Assembly: GCF_014200755.1 (NCBI RefSeq)
Contig: NZ_JACHCM010000001.1
Location: forward strand, 538,218 to 602,217
From: Rhodanobacter sp. ANJX3
Lineage (GTDB): Bacteria > Pseudomonadota > Gammaproteobacteria > Xanthomonadales > Rhodanobacteraceae
Length of the DNA: 64,000 bases
Direction: 5' to 3'
Of this stretch, positions 9,610-17,423 are shown in pieces. Below the pieces are notes generated by a model. It was not told the DNA's origin. It searched no databases and worked only from the letters and a program-made list of their open reading frames with translations. Positions within the stretch are counted from its first letter, which is position 1; each line of letters opens with the position of its first letter. A program made the position numbers and the translations under genes.

Positions 9610-10017
9610 ATGATGGCAAACAAGCCTTTCGGCCAGCAGGAAGATGTATCGCCATCGGCGTTAGTCGTGGAAGACAATTCACTCGTCGCTGAGACGATCG
9701 CTGATGGCCTCACCGCGATCGGCTATACGTCAGTTGAGACAGTGGGTTCGATAAAAGCCGCGCTGGACGCGGTGAACAGTGAAAACATCGACCTCGCTGT
9801 GATCGAGACCGACGTCAGAGGCCATTCGACCGAGCCTGTGCTGAACGCGCTGGACGCAAAAGATGTCGCGCACGTCGTCGCCTCGTCGCATGGATGCAAT
9901 CCGCTCCCTGGGCACGCTCCCTATCTACAGAAACCGTTTGGCCTCAACCAGCTGAAATCTGCAGTGGATCAAGCTCGCCATCAGGCTTCGATTCGCTCCT
10001 GGAACCGCCTGCACTGA
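9610..10017 (+). CDS. Stand-alone receiver-like protein lacking the phosphoacceptor Asp
   Basis: A protein of about 135 residues built as one response-regulator receiver domain. Acidic residues of the active site are present (VVEDN near residue 22), as is the switch Lys (LQKPF, near 109). In the third strand, where receivers have D (as in LALLDINLRG), this protein has LAVIETDVRG. Glu therefore occupies the phosphoacceptor position, with an Asp two residues later. Glu can mimic phospho-Asp, so this may be a constitutively active or phosphorylation-independent receiver; that is inference. AGGAAA precedes a run of start codons (GTG 9607, ATG 9610, ATG 9613). No output domain is present. Confidence 0.75.
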   Translation: MMANKPFGQQEDVSPSALVVEDNSLVAETIADGLTAIGYTSVETVGSIKAALDAVNSENIDLAVIETDVRGHSTEPVLNALDAKDVAHVVASSHGCNPLPGHAPYLQKPFGLNQLKSAVDQARHQASIRSWNRLH

Positions 10018-10086
10018 GTTGGCAGGATACGACTGTGGCACTTTGACGGCGGTGGATAGCGCGGCAGGCTGCCGTTAGCTCTTAGT

Positions 10087-10250
10087 AGAGCCTGTTCGAG
10101 ATCTACCCGTGCCTGGCGCCGCGCCGGGAGCGCTTTGCGCGCAGGCCAAGGAAGAACGAGGGTACGCATGGATGGCGTCGGCTTTGAGGCGCGAGGAGTG
10201 GGCGCCGGCCCATGACGAAGTGATGACGCCGAGATGCGGACAAACCGCCT
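10087..10250. repeat. Dispersed repeat, partial copy 1
   Basis: This stretch closely matches the left part of the element at 13065-13377. It starts with AGAGCCTGTTCGAGATCT (the other copy has AGAGCCTGTTCAACGTCT), then shares GCGCGCAGGCCAAGGAAGAA and a run through GGAGTGGGCG. Similarity fades after about 10250 and no right-hand terminal repeat is visible, so this copy appears truncated. Confidence 0.7.
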
Positions 10251-10398
10251 GGCCCGCGCAGGGTTGCCCGTGGAACGCGGCGGCAGGACTCGACACAAAG
10301 CCTGGATCTGGCCTGGTTGTAACTTGCTGCAAAAAGATGCGGTATATTCGTGCTGCCGCCAAAACACAACACTTCTCTGGCGGATTCCGGGGGGAATC

Positions 10399-10587
10399 GT
10401 GCAAACCACTATGTTTCTGGTCGCTTTTGCGATTGGTCTGTCCTGGTACTTTGCGCCGGCGCTTATCGCCGCAAGCCGCAGAGATCCCAATACTTCAGCC
10501 ATCTTTACGCTCAACCTGCTTTTGGGTTGGAGCGTGATCGGCTGGGTTCTCGCCATGAAGCGTGCCTGGTCCAGTATCTCTTACTGA
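10399..10587 (+). CDS. Superinfection-immunity-type small membrane protein
   Basis: A 62-residue protein with two membrane helices (about 4-22 and 35-54). The core reads YFAPALIAASRRDPNT followed by IFTLNLLLGWSVIGWVLAM, which matches the pattern of the superinfection immunity family (P..iA..r.h.n...If.lN.llGWt.iGWv.al), named after T4 Imm. T4 Imm blocks DNA entry of related phages. Many chromosomal members exist and most are uncharacterised, so a defence role is not shown. A GTG start at 10399 with GGGGGAAT upstream is preferred; ATG 10411 is the alternative. A strong hairpin follows at 10617-10650. Confidence 0.75.
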   Translation: MQTTMFLVAFAIGLSWYFAPALIAASRRDPNTSAIFTLNLLLGWSVIGWVLAMKRAWSSISY

Positions 10588-10616
10588 CCGACCCGCGTCA
10601 CGGATCTGAGGGAGAG

Positions 10617-10650
10617 CTGGCTCGGTCATCGCCGACGATGACCGAGCCAG
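10617..10650. terminator. 15-bp perfect hairpin after the immunity-type gene
   Basis: A perfect 15-base-pair inverted repeat (CTGGCTCGGTCATCG / CGATGACCGAGCCAG) with a CCGA loop lies 30 bases after the stop codon at 10587. There is no T-run behind it, so it may act as an mRNA-stabilising hairpin or a weak terminator. Confidence 0.55.
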
Positions 10651-10707
10651 CAGTTACGCCTACGCAAAAATTCTGGCCGTCCTGATGGACCAGGACCATC
10701 GGAAACA

Positions 10708-10735
10708 AAAAACCCCGCAACAATGCGGGGTTTCT
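10708..10735 (-). terminator. Intrinsic terminator of the tpiA-secG-tRNA-Leu transcript
   Basis: The stem AAACCCCGCA / TGCGGGGTTT carries a TTTTTTG tract on the minus strand. It lies about 40 bases past the tRNA 3' end. Confidence 0.85.
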
Positions 10736-10774
10736 GTGTTTAAGAGACTTGAGGAGAATCCCTGAAACGTTTAT

Positions 10775-10859
10775 TGGTGCCCAAGAGGGGACTCGAACCC
10801 CTACGACTTGCGTCGCTACCACCTCAAGGTAGTGCGTCTACCAGTTCCGCCACCTGGGC
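10775..10859 (-). tRNA. tRNA-Leu (anticodon GAG)
   Basis: The reverse strand folds as a class II tRNA: GCCCAGG acceptor, D-arm with GGTAGACGC, anticodon loop CTTGAGG (anticodon GAG, reading CUC/CUU), a long variable arm, T-arm GGGGTTCGAGTCCCC, and an encoded CCA at the 3' end. It lies directly downstream of secG on the same strand, as in E. coli (secG-leuU). Confidence 0.96.
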
Positions 10860-10877
10860 AGGTGTATTACGTATTAC

Positions 10878-11321
10878 TCAGTGCTTTTTCGTTGAATCTT
10901 TTGCAGGTGCCGCCGGTACTTCACCCTGATTGTCCGCCTTCGCCGGAGCCGCAGGCTGGGTCGCCGGAGTGGCCGAGGGAACCTCGGAATTGACCGGTGC
11001 GACCGGCACGGCGGCTGCCGATGACGACTTGGCAGCACCGGTGACGCCCGACATCACTCCCAGATCGGCAGCGGCAGCGCGCGACTGGCCATTGGCGTGC
11101 AGGTAGATACCCATGCCGAGGCTCAACAGGAAAAACAGCGTCGCCAGAACGCCGGTAGCCCGCGTCAGAAACGTGGCCGACCCGCGTGCGCCGAATACCG
11201 TCGCCGACGCACCGCTGCCGAAGCCGGAGCCGGCATCGGCACCCGCGCCGTTCTGCAGCAGGATCAAAACGATCATGGCAGCAGCGATCAGGATGTAGAA
11301 CACGCTGAAAATGACGAACAT
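10878..11321 (-). CDS. secG: Protein-export membrane protein SecG
   Basis: A 147-residue subunit of the SecYEG translocon that speeds SecA-driven protein export. It has two membrane helices (about residues 2-20 and 52-72). The conserved loop between them reads LLQNGAGADAGSGFGSGASATVFGARG, the SecG signature LvQ.gkGa..g..fG.g......G. The C-terminal tail is Ala/Pro-rich, as in xanthomonads. The ATG is at 11321. It follows tpiA after 8 bases and precedes tRNA-Leu, so all three are probably one transcript. Confidence 0.95.
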   Translation of the reverse strand: MFVIFSVFYILIAAAMIVLILLQNGAGADAGSGFGSGASATVFGARGSATFLTRATGVLATLFFLLSLGMGIYLHANGQSRAAAADLGVMSGVTGAAKSSSAAAVPVAPVNSEVPSATPATQPAAPAKADNQGEVPAAPAKDSTKKH

Positions 11322-11329
11322 GGTTTCTT

Positions 11330-12094
11330 TTAGGCCTGTTGCGCTTGATGCGCCGCGTGGCAGATACCGAGAAAATCAGCTGCAGCCAGTGAGGCGCCCC
11401 CGATCAACCCGCCATCCACGTCCGCTTGCGCGAATAGTTCAGCGGCGTTGGCCGCTTTAACGCTACCGCCGTAAAGCAGTCGTGTTAGCCGCGAAATTAT
11501 AACATCTTCTTTTTCCAATTGGCTACGAATGAAGGCATGTACCTGCTGGGCCAGCTCCGGCGAGGCGGTGCGGCCCGTGCCGATGGCCCAGACCGGCTCG
11601 TAGGCAACCACGGCAGTATCGAAGCTGGCGATACCGTTGAGCTTGAGCACGGCCTGCAGCTGGCGGCCGATCACGGCCTGCGCTTGCCCTGCCTCATGCT
11701 GCTCCAGGGTTTCGCCGACGCAGAGAATCGGCGTCAGCCCGCCAGCGCGGGCGGCGGCGAACTTGCGCGCGACCAGCTCGTCGCTTTCGCCATGGTAATG
11801 ACGACGCTCGGAATGACCGACCAGTACCCACTGCGCGCCGATGTCGCGCAACATGGCCGCCGAGACCTCACCCGTATACGCGCCCTGCCCCTCGTGTTCG
11901 CTGACATCCTGCGCGCCCAGAGCCAGCCCGGCGTCGCCCTGTTGTTCGGCCAAAGCGGCGATGTAAGGGAACGGCGGGAAAATCGCTACGTCGATCGACG
12001 CGGGTTTTGCCGCCACGATCTCGTCGACCAGAGCGGTCGCCATCGAGCGACTGCCGTGCATCTTCCAGTTGCCGGCGACGAGTTTCGTGCGCAT
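11330..12094 (-). CDS. tpiA: Triose-phosphate isomerase
   Basis: A 254-residue glycolytic and gluconeogenic enzyme that interconverts dihydroxyacetone phosphate and glyceraldehyde 3-phosphate. It starts [16 protein letters not shown] with the conserved N-W-K active-site residues. The electrophile His is in VLVGHSERR and the catalytic Glu in [13 protein letters not shown]. The phosphate-gripping [11 protein letters not shown] motif is near the C-terminus. A frame upstream of 12094 has no coding character. It is the first gene of the tpiA-secG-tRNA-Leu unit. Confidence 0.96.
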   Translation of the reverse strand: MRTKLVAGNWKMHGSRSMATALVDEIVAAKPASIDVAIFPPFPYIAALAEQQGDAGLALGAQDVSEHEGQGAYTGEVSAAMLRDIGAQWVLVGHSERRHYHGESDELVARKFAAARAGGLTPILCVGETLEQHEAGQAQAVIGRQLQAVLKLNGIASFDTAVVAYEPVWAIGTGRTASPELAQQVHAFIRSQLEKEDVIISRLTRLLYGGSVKAANAAELFAQADVDGGLIGGASLAAADFLGICHAAHQAQQA

Positions 12095-12218
12095 GGGTTC
12101 GCTTCCGCTTCGGTCAAACCGCAAGCTTACCCCGGGATGAAACATCGACAAACCCGCTCGTCGGTGGCGCCCGGCGACGGATACGGTCAAGAATGGGCAA
12201 CTTTCGCAGGAATAACCG

Positions 12219-13028
12219 ATGAAACCCTCACGCCCCGTCAGTCTGATCACCGGCGCCTCGGCCGGCATTGGCGCCGCCTTCGCACGCGAGCTCGCCTCAC
12301 GCGGGCACGATCTGGTGCTTACGGCGCGCCGCAGCGATCGCCTCGAAGCGCTCGCGGCTGAACTTCGAGATAAATACCGCTCTAACGTCACCGTGCTGCC
12401 CTGCGATCTTGCCGACCCGGCGACGCCGCAAAAACTGATGGCTACGCTGGACGAGCGCGGCATAAAGGTCGACTGGTTGATCAACAATGCCGGCTACGGT
12501 GTGCCGGGTGCGTTGGTAGACAGCCCGTGGAGCACGCATGCCGATTCGTTGCAGGTGCTGCTCACGGCGCCGACCGAATTGGCGCGACGCCTGTTGCCGG
12601 GCATGCGCGATCGCGGCTACGGCCGCATCATCAACGTGGCCTCGCTGGCCGGCTTTCTCCCCGGTACCTCCGGCCACACGCTCTACGCCGCGACCAAGTC
12701 CTATCTGATCAAATTTTCGCAATCCCTGGCGCTGGAGAACAAATCCGCCGGGGTCAACGTCTGCGCGCTATGCCCAGGCTTCACCCTTTCGGAATTCCAC
12801 GACGTCACCGGCACGCGCGAGAAGATGAACAAGCTGCCCGGTTTCATGTGGCTCAGCGCGGAAGAAGTGGTGCGGCAAGGCATCGATGCCGTGGAGCGTG
12901 GCGATGCGGTGCACGTGACCGGCAAGCTCAATCGCTTCATCAAGGCCGTGTTCGAACTGGTGCCGGACCGGCTCGCGCTGGCGCTGTCGGCCAAGCAGTC
13001 CAAGCGCTATCGCAACGGACACGACTGA
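12219..13028 (+). CDS. Short-chain dehydrogenase/reductase
   Basis: A 269-residue classical SDR. The cofactor motif TGASAGIG lies at residues 11-18, the NNAG motif at 89-92, and catalytic S142, Y156 and K160 (YAATK). The arginines after the second strand (TARRSDRLE) suggest NADP(H) preference. The C-terminal part (FMWLSAEEVVRQGIDAVERGD) resembles the DltE/YqjQ-like oxidoreductases, whose substrates are mostly unknown. AGGA precedes the ATG. The gene lies between tpiA and the glmM operon on the opposite strand and is followed by a repeat element. Confidence 0.85.
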   Translation: MKPSRPVSLITGASAGIGAAFARELASRGHDLVLTARRSDRLEALAAELRDKYRSNVTVLPCDLADPATPQKLMATLDERGIKVDWLINNAGYGVPGALVDSPWSTHADSLQVLLTAPTELARRLLPGMRDRGYGRIINVASLAGFLPGTSGHTLYAATKSYLIKFSQSLALENKSAGVNVCALCPGFTLSEFHDVTGTREKMNKLPGFMWLSAEEVVRQGIDAVERGDAVHVTGKLNRFIKAVFELVPDRLALALSAKQSKRYRNGHD

Positions 13029-13064
13029 CCTCACGTCGTCAGACCGATGCCGCGAACGGGTATC

Positions 13065-13377
13065 AGAGCCTGTTCAACGTCTCCGCGTGGCACGCGCCGG
13101 GAGTTGTTTGCGCGCAGGCCAAGGAAGAACGAGGGTATACGGGGAGGCGCCATGGATGGCACCGGCTTTGAGGAGCGAGGAGTGGGCGTCCGTCCACGAC
13201 CGAGTGATGACGCAGGAATGGGGGCAAACAGACCCCGCCCTGCGGGTTGTCTCGCCGTGGCCGCCAGGCGGCAGCGCAAGGCTTGACTTGCCAGTCAGGC
13301 AAGCGCTGCGCCACGCACAACCACCTGGCGGCCACGGCGAGACAACGCGAGCTACGTGTAGACGTTGAACAGGCTCT
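13065..13377. repeat. MITE-like element with 18-bp terminal inverted repeats, copy 2
   Basis: A 313-bp unit bounded by perfect 18-base inverted repeats: AGAGCCTGTTCAACGTCT at 13065-13082 and its complement at 13360-13377. Inside, a second perfect inverted pair of 22 bases (13247-13268 with 13324-13345) would form a long hairpin, with a further partial palindrome in its loop. No transposase is encoded. The right end overlaps the first base of the stop codon of the oxygenase gene. The left half recurs at 10087-10250. Confidence 0.8.
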
Positions 13378-14309
13378 TAGATCAGCTTGATCTCGCGCAG
13401 TCGCTGCATCAGATACGCGTGCGACGTGATCGATTCGCTGTAGCGGCTGGGATTGTCCGGCGTGATGCACTCGGGCACCGGGTCAAGCACGACGTCCGGG
13501 TTGGGATGCAGAAAAAACGGCACCGAATAACGCGGCTTGCGCGCGTTGGCATTCGCCGGATTGATCACGCGATGCGAGGTCGATGGATACACGTGATTGG
13601 TCAGCCGCTGCAGCATGTCGCCGATATTCACCACGATCGCATCGCCCTCGGTAGTGACCGGCAGCCACTTGCCCTCGCTCAAGACCTCAAGCCCTTCGGC
13701 GCTGGCGCCGACGAGCAGGGTGATGAAGTTGATGTCCTCGTGCGCGCCGGCGCGCTCGTTCGGGATGTTGTCCTGGGTAATCGGCGGATAGTGGATCGGA
13801 CGAAGAATCGAATTGCCCTGATCGATCTTGTCGTCGAAGTAGCGCTCCGGCAGCCCGATATGCAGGGCCAGCGCGTGGAGTACGCGCGCGCCGAGCTGAT
13901 CCAGCGCCTGATACAGCGCATAGCCGTACGGCTTGAAATCCGGCACCTCGACCGGCCAAAGGTTCGGCGGCATGACGTCGGCGAATATCGAATCGCGCGC
14001 TATCTCGCGGCCGACGTGCCAGAACTCTTTCAGGTCGGCATGCTTGCTGTCCTTTGCCGTTTCGACCTTGTACGGCGTATAGCCACGCGCACCGCCGCTG
14101 CCGGGCACGTGATACTTCATCTTGGTATCGGCAGGCAGCGCGAAGAAGCGCTTGAACGCGTCGTAGGCGTTGTCGATCAGCTCGCGCTCGATCCCGTGTC
14201 CGCTGATGCAGCAAAAACCGAACTCGCGATAGGCTGCGCCGAGCTCGGCAACGAAGGCATCGCGGTCGGTGTCGTAACGGCGGATATCGAGCGTGGGAAC
14301 CTGTTTCAT
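13377..14309 (-). CDS. 2-oxoglutarate/Fe(II)-dependent oxygenase (isopenicillin N synthase-like)
   Basis: A 310-residue enzyme of the isopenicillin-N-synthase/flavonol-synthase fold. The N-terminal DIOX_N region covers about 1-120. The iron facial triad is visible: H190 and D192 ([11 protein letters not shown]) and H246 (STSHRVINP). The 2-oxoglutarate-binding RxS is R260/S262 (PRYSVPFF). The substrate is unknown; related bacterial proteins are uncharacterised oxidases, and beta-lactam synthesis is not implied. Its ATG overlaps the glmM stop by four bases, so it is translationally coupled to glmM. The stop codon overlaps the repeat element at 13065-13377. Confidence 0.85.
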   Translation of the reverse strand: MKQVPTLDIRRYDTDRDAFVAELGAAYREFGFCCISGHGIERELIDNAYDAFKRFFALPADTKMKYHVPGSGGARGYTPYKVETAKDSKHADLKEFWHVGREIARDSIFADVMPPNLWPVEVPDFKPYGYALYQALDQLGARVLHALALHIGLPERYFDDKIDQGNSILRPIHYPPITQDNIPNERAGAHEDINFITLLVGASAEGLEVLSEGKWLPVTTEGDAIVVNIGDMLQRLTNHVYPSTSHRVINPANANARKPRYSVPFFLHPNPDVVLDPVPECITPDNPSRYSESITSHAYLMQRLREIKLI

Positions 14310-15673
14310 GAGACGTCGGCGAGATAGGTTTGGGCCGCTGATTTTACGACGTCGGCCAGCTGTTCGGCCAACGCCCGCACTTCGAGGGCATCCTCCGCTT
14401 CCACCGTCACGCGCACCAGGGGCTCGGTGCCGGAAGCGCGCAGTACCACGCGGCCGCGGCCGCTGAGCGTTTGTTCCACTTCCGCCAACGCCTGCTGCAC
14501 CGCCGCTCCCGCCATGGCTTCGCGTGCGCCCTGCGTGCGCACGTTGAGCATCACTTGCGGCATTTTATGCAGGCCTTGACGTGCCGATGCCAGATCCTCG
14601 CCAGACAACGCCAATGCTTCAAGCACCGCCAGCGCAGCGACAATGCCATCGCCAGTGGTCGCGCGATCGAGGCACAGGATATGGCCGGAGGTTTCACCGC
14701 CGAGCATGCCGCCGCGTTCGCGCAGCAGCTGCATCACGTAGCGATCGCCTACGTTGGCGCGGACCAGCGGCACGTCGATCCGGGCCAACGCCTGCTCCAA
14801 GCCGAAATTGCTCATCAAGGTACCCACGACGGGGCCTTTCAGCAGGCCGCGCGCATGCAGGCTGTTGGCCAGCACGTAGAGAATGTCATCGCCATCGGCC
14901 AGTGCGCCGTGGCGATCGACCAGCACCAGCCGGTCGCCGTCGCCATCGAAGGCCATGCCCATATCCGCAGCGTGCGCCAGCACCGCCTGCTGCACCGCCT
15001 GCGGATGGGTCGAGCCGAACTGTCGGTTGATGTTGAAACCGTCGGGCTTGTCACCGATGACGATGACCTCGGCGCCCATTTCGCTGAAAACCTTCGGCGC
15101 CACCTGGTAGGTGGCGCCGTGCGCACAATCGATGACCAGTTTGAAGCCACGCAGGCTGAAATCCTCCGGCACCGTGGCCTTGCAGAATTCGGCGTAGCGC
15201 GCCACCGCATCATCGATGCGCCGGGCCTTGCCCAGACGTTCGGAGTCGACCGTGACGAAGTCCGCATCGACCTCCTGCTCGATCGCCAGCTCCACCGCGT
15301 CGGATAGCTTCTCGCCGTTGGCCGAGAAAAACTTGATGCCGTTGTCGTGGTGCGCGTTGTGCGAGGCGCTGATCACGATGCCTGCGCTGGCACGCAGCGA
15401 GCGGGTAAGAAACGCGACGGCAGGCGTGGGCATCGGGCCGAGCAAGCCCACGTCGGCACCGGCGGCCACCAGACCGGCCTCCAGCGCGGATTCGAACATG
15501 TAGCCGGACACGCGCGTGTCTTTTCCGATCAGCACCCGTGGTCGATCCCTTCCCTCGCGCACGAGTACCGCGCCCATCGCGCGGCCGAGCCGCAGCATGA
15601 AGTCCGCGCTGATCGGCCAGTGACCGACCGGACCGCGGATACCATCCGTGCCGAAATACTTACGCTGATTCAT
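14306..15673 (-). CDS. glmM: Phosphoglucosamine mutase
   Basis: A 455-residue enzyme that converts glucosamine 6-phosphate to glucosamine 1-phosphate on the route to UDP-GlcNAc, peptidoglycan and LPS. It opens with [12 protein letters not shown]. The phosphoserine loop is [16 protein letters not shown] (S102), the metal loop is FDGDGDR, the sugar-binding loop is GGETSGHI, and the phosphate-binding end is [11 protein letters not shown]. The length is normal. It lies between folP and the coupled oxygenase gene; folP-glmM is the E. coli order as well. Confidence 0.96.
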   Translation of the reverse strand: MNQRKYFGTDGIRGPVGHWPISADFMLRLGRAMGAVLVREGRDRPRVLIGKDTRVSGYMFESALEAGLVAAGADVGLLGPMPTPAVAFLTRSLRASAGIVISASHNAHHDNGIKFFSANGEKLSDAVELAIEQEVDADFVTVDSERLGKARRIDDAVARYAEFCKATVPEDFSLRGFKLVIDCAHGATYQVAPKVFSEMGAEVIVIGDKPDGFNINRQFGSTHPQAVQQAVLAHAADMGMAFDGDGDRLVLVDRHGALADGDDILYVLANSLHARGLLKGPVVGTLMSNFGLEQALARIDVPLVRANVGDRYVMQLLRERGGMLGGETSGHILCLDRATTGDGIVAALAVLEALALSGEDLASARQGLHKMPQVMLNVRTQGAREAMAGAAVQQALAEVEQTLSGRGRVVLRASGTEPLVRVTVEAEDALEVRALAEQLADVVKSAAQTYLADVS

Positions 15674-15736
15674 TGTGTCGCCCTTTTCAACGGCATTCCA
15701 AGACGCGGGAGCATAGCGCCGCGCCGGTTTCGCCGC

Positions 15737-16675
15737 TCAGTCATCGTCGGGCCAGCGCGGCGTGGCGGTCTTTTCTTGGCGCTTGGGCACGGCATCGATC
15801 GCGTGCACTCCGCGCCACACCGCAAGCGCATCGACGGTCGCCGCCACGTCGTGCACGCGCACTAGGCGCGCGCCGCGCTGCGCCGCAATCAGCGCGGCCG
15901 CGGCCGAACCCGCCGCACGTTCGGCTGGCGTGGTCTTGCCGGTGAGCGTGCCGATCATGCCCTTGCGCGACAGGCCGACATACACACCGCTTCCCAGATT
16001 GCCGAAACGTTCGAGCGCGCTGAGCAGAGCCAGATTGTGCTCCAGCGTCTTGCCGAAGCCGAAGCCCGGATCGACCAGGATTTTTTTTCGGTCGATACCG
16101 GCCAACTCGCAGGAAAACAGCTGATCGGTGAGGAATCGATGCACCTCGGCGACAACGTCGTCGTAATGGGGGGCATCCTGCATGTTGCCCGGCTCGCCCT
16201 GCATGTGCATCAGGCACACCGGCACGCCCAGTTCGGCCGCGGCGCTGCGCGCGCCGTCGCGGCGCAGCGCGTAAACGTCGTTGATCATGCCCGCACCTGC
16301 GGCCACGGCGGCATGCATCACCTCAGGCTTGGAGGTGTCGATGGCAATCGGCAAGGCAGTGCGCGCGATCAGCTGCTCTATCACCGGCAGCACGCGACGA
16401 AGTTCTTCCTCGACAGAAACCTCGGCGGCACCTGGTCGAGTGGATTCACCGCCGACGTCGAGCATGTCGGCACCTTCGTCCGCCATGCGCAGACCCTGCG
16501 CCACGGCGGCATCGACTTGATGGTGCAGACCGTCGGCGGAAAACGAATCCGGCGTGACGTTGATGATGCCCGCTACGCGCGGACGATCCAGCCGCAGCGG
16601 ACGACCCGCGCAATCGAGCACCGTGGCGAATGCGTCCAAAGAAAATGTATCAGCAGAAAATGCATCAACCGACAT
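15737..16675 (-). CDS. folP: Dihydropteroate synthase
   Basis: A 312-residue folate enzyme that joins pterin pyrophosphate with p-aminobenzoate; it is the sulfonamide target. Motifs along the barrel: GIINVTPDSFSADG (pterin/pyrophosphate loop), GGESTRPGA, ID(T)SKPEVM, GFGFGKTLEHN, GLSRKGMIG and the final VRVHDVAATVDAL. It has an N-terminal extension of about 30 residues relative to E. coli (282). Its start, ATG 16675, is followed by internal Met codons, so the true start could be somewhat later. It sits upstream of glmM with 63 bases between them. Confidence 0.95.
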   Translation of the reverse strand: MSVDAFSADTFSLDAFATVLDCAGRPLRLDRPRVAGIINVTPDSFSADGLHHQVDAAVAQGLRMADEGADMLDVGGESTRPGAAEVSVEEELRRVLPVIEQLIARTALPIAIDTSKPEVMHAAVAAGAGMINDVYALRRDGARSAAAELGVPVCLMHMQGEPGNMQDAPHYDDVVAEVHRFLTDQLFSCELAGIDRKKILVDPGFGFGKTLEHNLALLSALERFGNLGSGVYVGLSRKGMIGTLTGKTTPAERAAGSAAAALIAAQRGARLVRVHDVAATVDALAVWRGVHAIDAVPKRQEKTATPRWPDDD

Positions 16676-16720
16676 GTTCGTTTCCTCGACGTTCGATGGA
16701 TGCCAAAGCGCTGGCGTGGC

Positions 16721-17287
16721 TCACGCGACGGACAAGCCGCCAAGCTCGCCCATGAACCGACGATAATGGCGCAGCTCGTCGATCGAATCGCGGATATCGG
16801 ACAGCGCGGTATGCGCCGATTCCTTGCCGAAACTCTTGGCCACATTCGGCGCCCAGCGCCGGGCCAGTTCCTTCAGCGTGGACACATCCAGATTCCGATA
16901 ATGAAAATAGCGTTCCAGCCGCGGCATCTGCCGGTGCATGAAGCGGCGGTCCTGGCAAATCGAGTTGCCGCACATCGGCGACTTGCCCGGTGGCACCCAG
17001 GCACGCAAAAACTCTACCGTCGCCTGCTCGGCCATCGCATGATCGGTTTCGGAGTTCAGCACCTGCCGCCAGAGACCGGACTTGTGATGCTGGTTGCTGT
17101 TCCAGCTGTCCATCGACTCCAGCCGGTCGATCTCGTGGCGAATGGCAAACACCGGACCTTCGGCCAGCACGTTGAGATCCTTGTCCGTCACCACCGTGGC
17201 AATCTCGAGGATCGAGTCGTTGTCGGTGTCGAGTCCGGTCATTTCCAGATCGATCCAGATCAGGTTTTCTTCGTTCACGAGGCTCAT
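16721..17287 (-). CDS. orn: Oligoribonuclease
   Basis: A 188-residue 3'-5' exoribonuclease of the DEDDh group that degrades 2-5 nt RNA (and the dinucleotide pGpG made from c-di-GMP). It shows [10 protein letters not shown] near the N-terminus (D, E metal ligands) and [14 protein letters not shown] near the C-terminus (His and Asp). It is essential in many gammaproteobacteria. The start at 17287 has AGGAG seven bases upstream; a longer frame to 17365 is not supported. It lies upstream of folP on the same strand, 45 bases apart. Confidence 0.95.
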   Translation of the reverse strand: MSLVNEENLIWIDLEMTGLDTDNDSILEIATVVTDKDLNVLAEGPVFAIRHEIDRLESMDSWNSNQHHKSGLWRQVLNSETDHAMAEQATVEFLRAWVPPGKSPMCGNSICQDRRFMHRQMPRLERYFHYRNLDVSTLKELARRWAPNVAKSFGKESAHTALSDIRDSIDELRHYRRFMGELGGLSVA

Positions 17288-17423
17288 GCATGCTCCTTGG
17301 GAAAGCCAGTTTATCAGTCTTGCTCGATCTGCCCAGCAAATGCGTGTGCCGACCTGCCTATTCACATACGTACACGCGCGCCCTTGAGCTTCGGCCGCCG
17401 TGGCGCGTGCGATGATTCACGCC

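Noticed and set aside
13087..13368. ORF inside the repeat element
   Set aside because: The related copy at 10109 does not keep the same frame throughout; conservation is at nucleotide level and due to the repeat.
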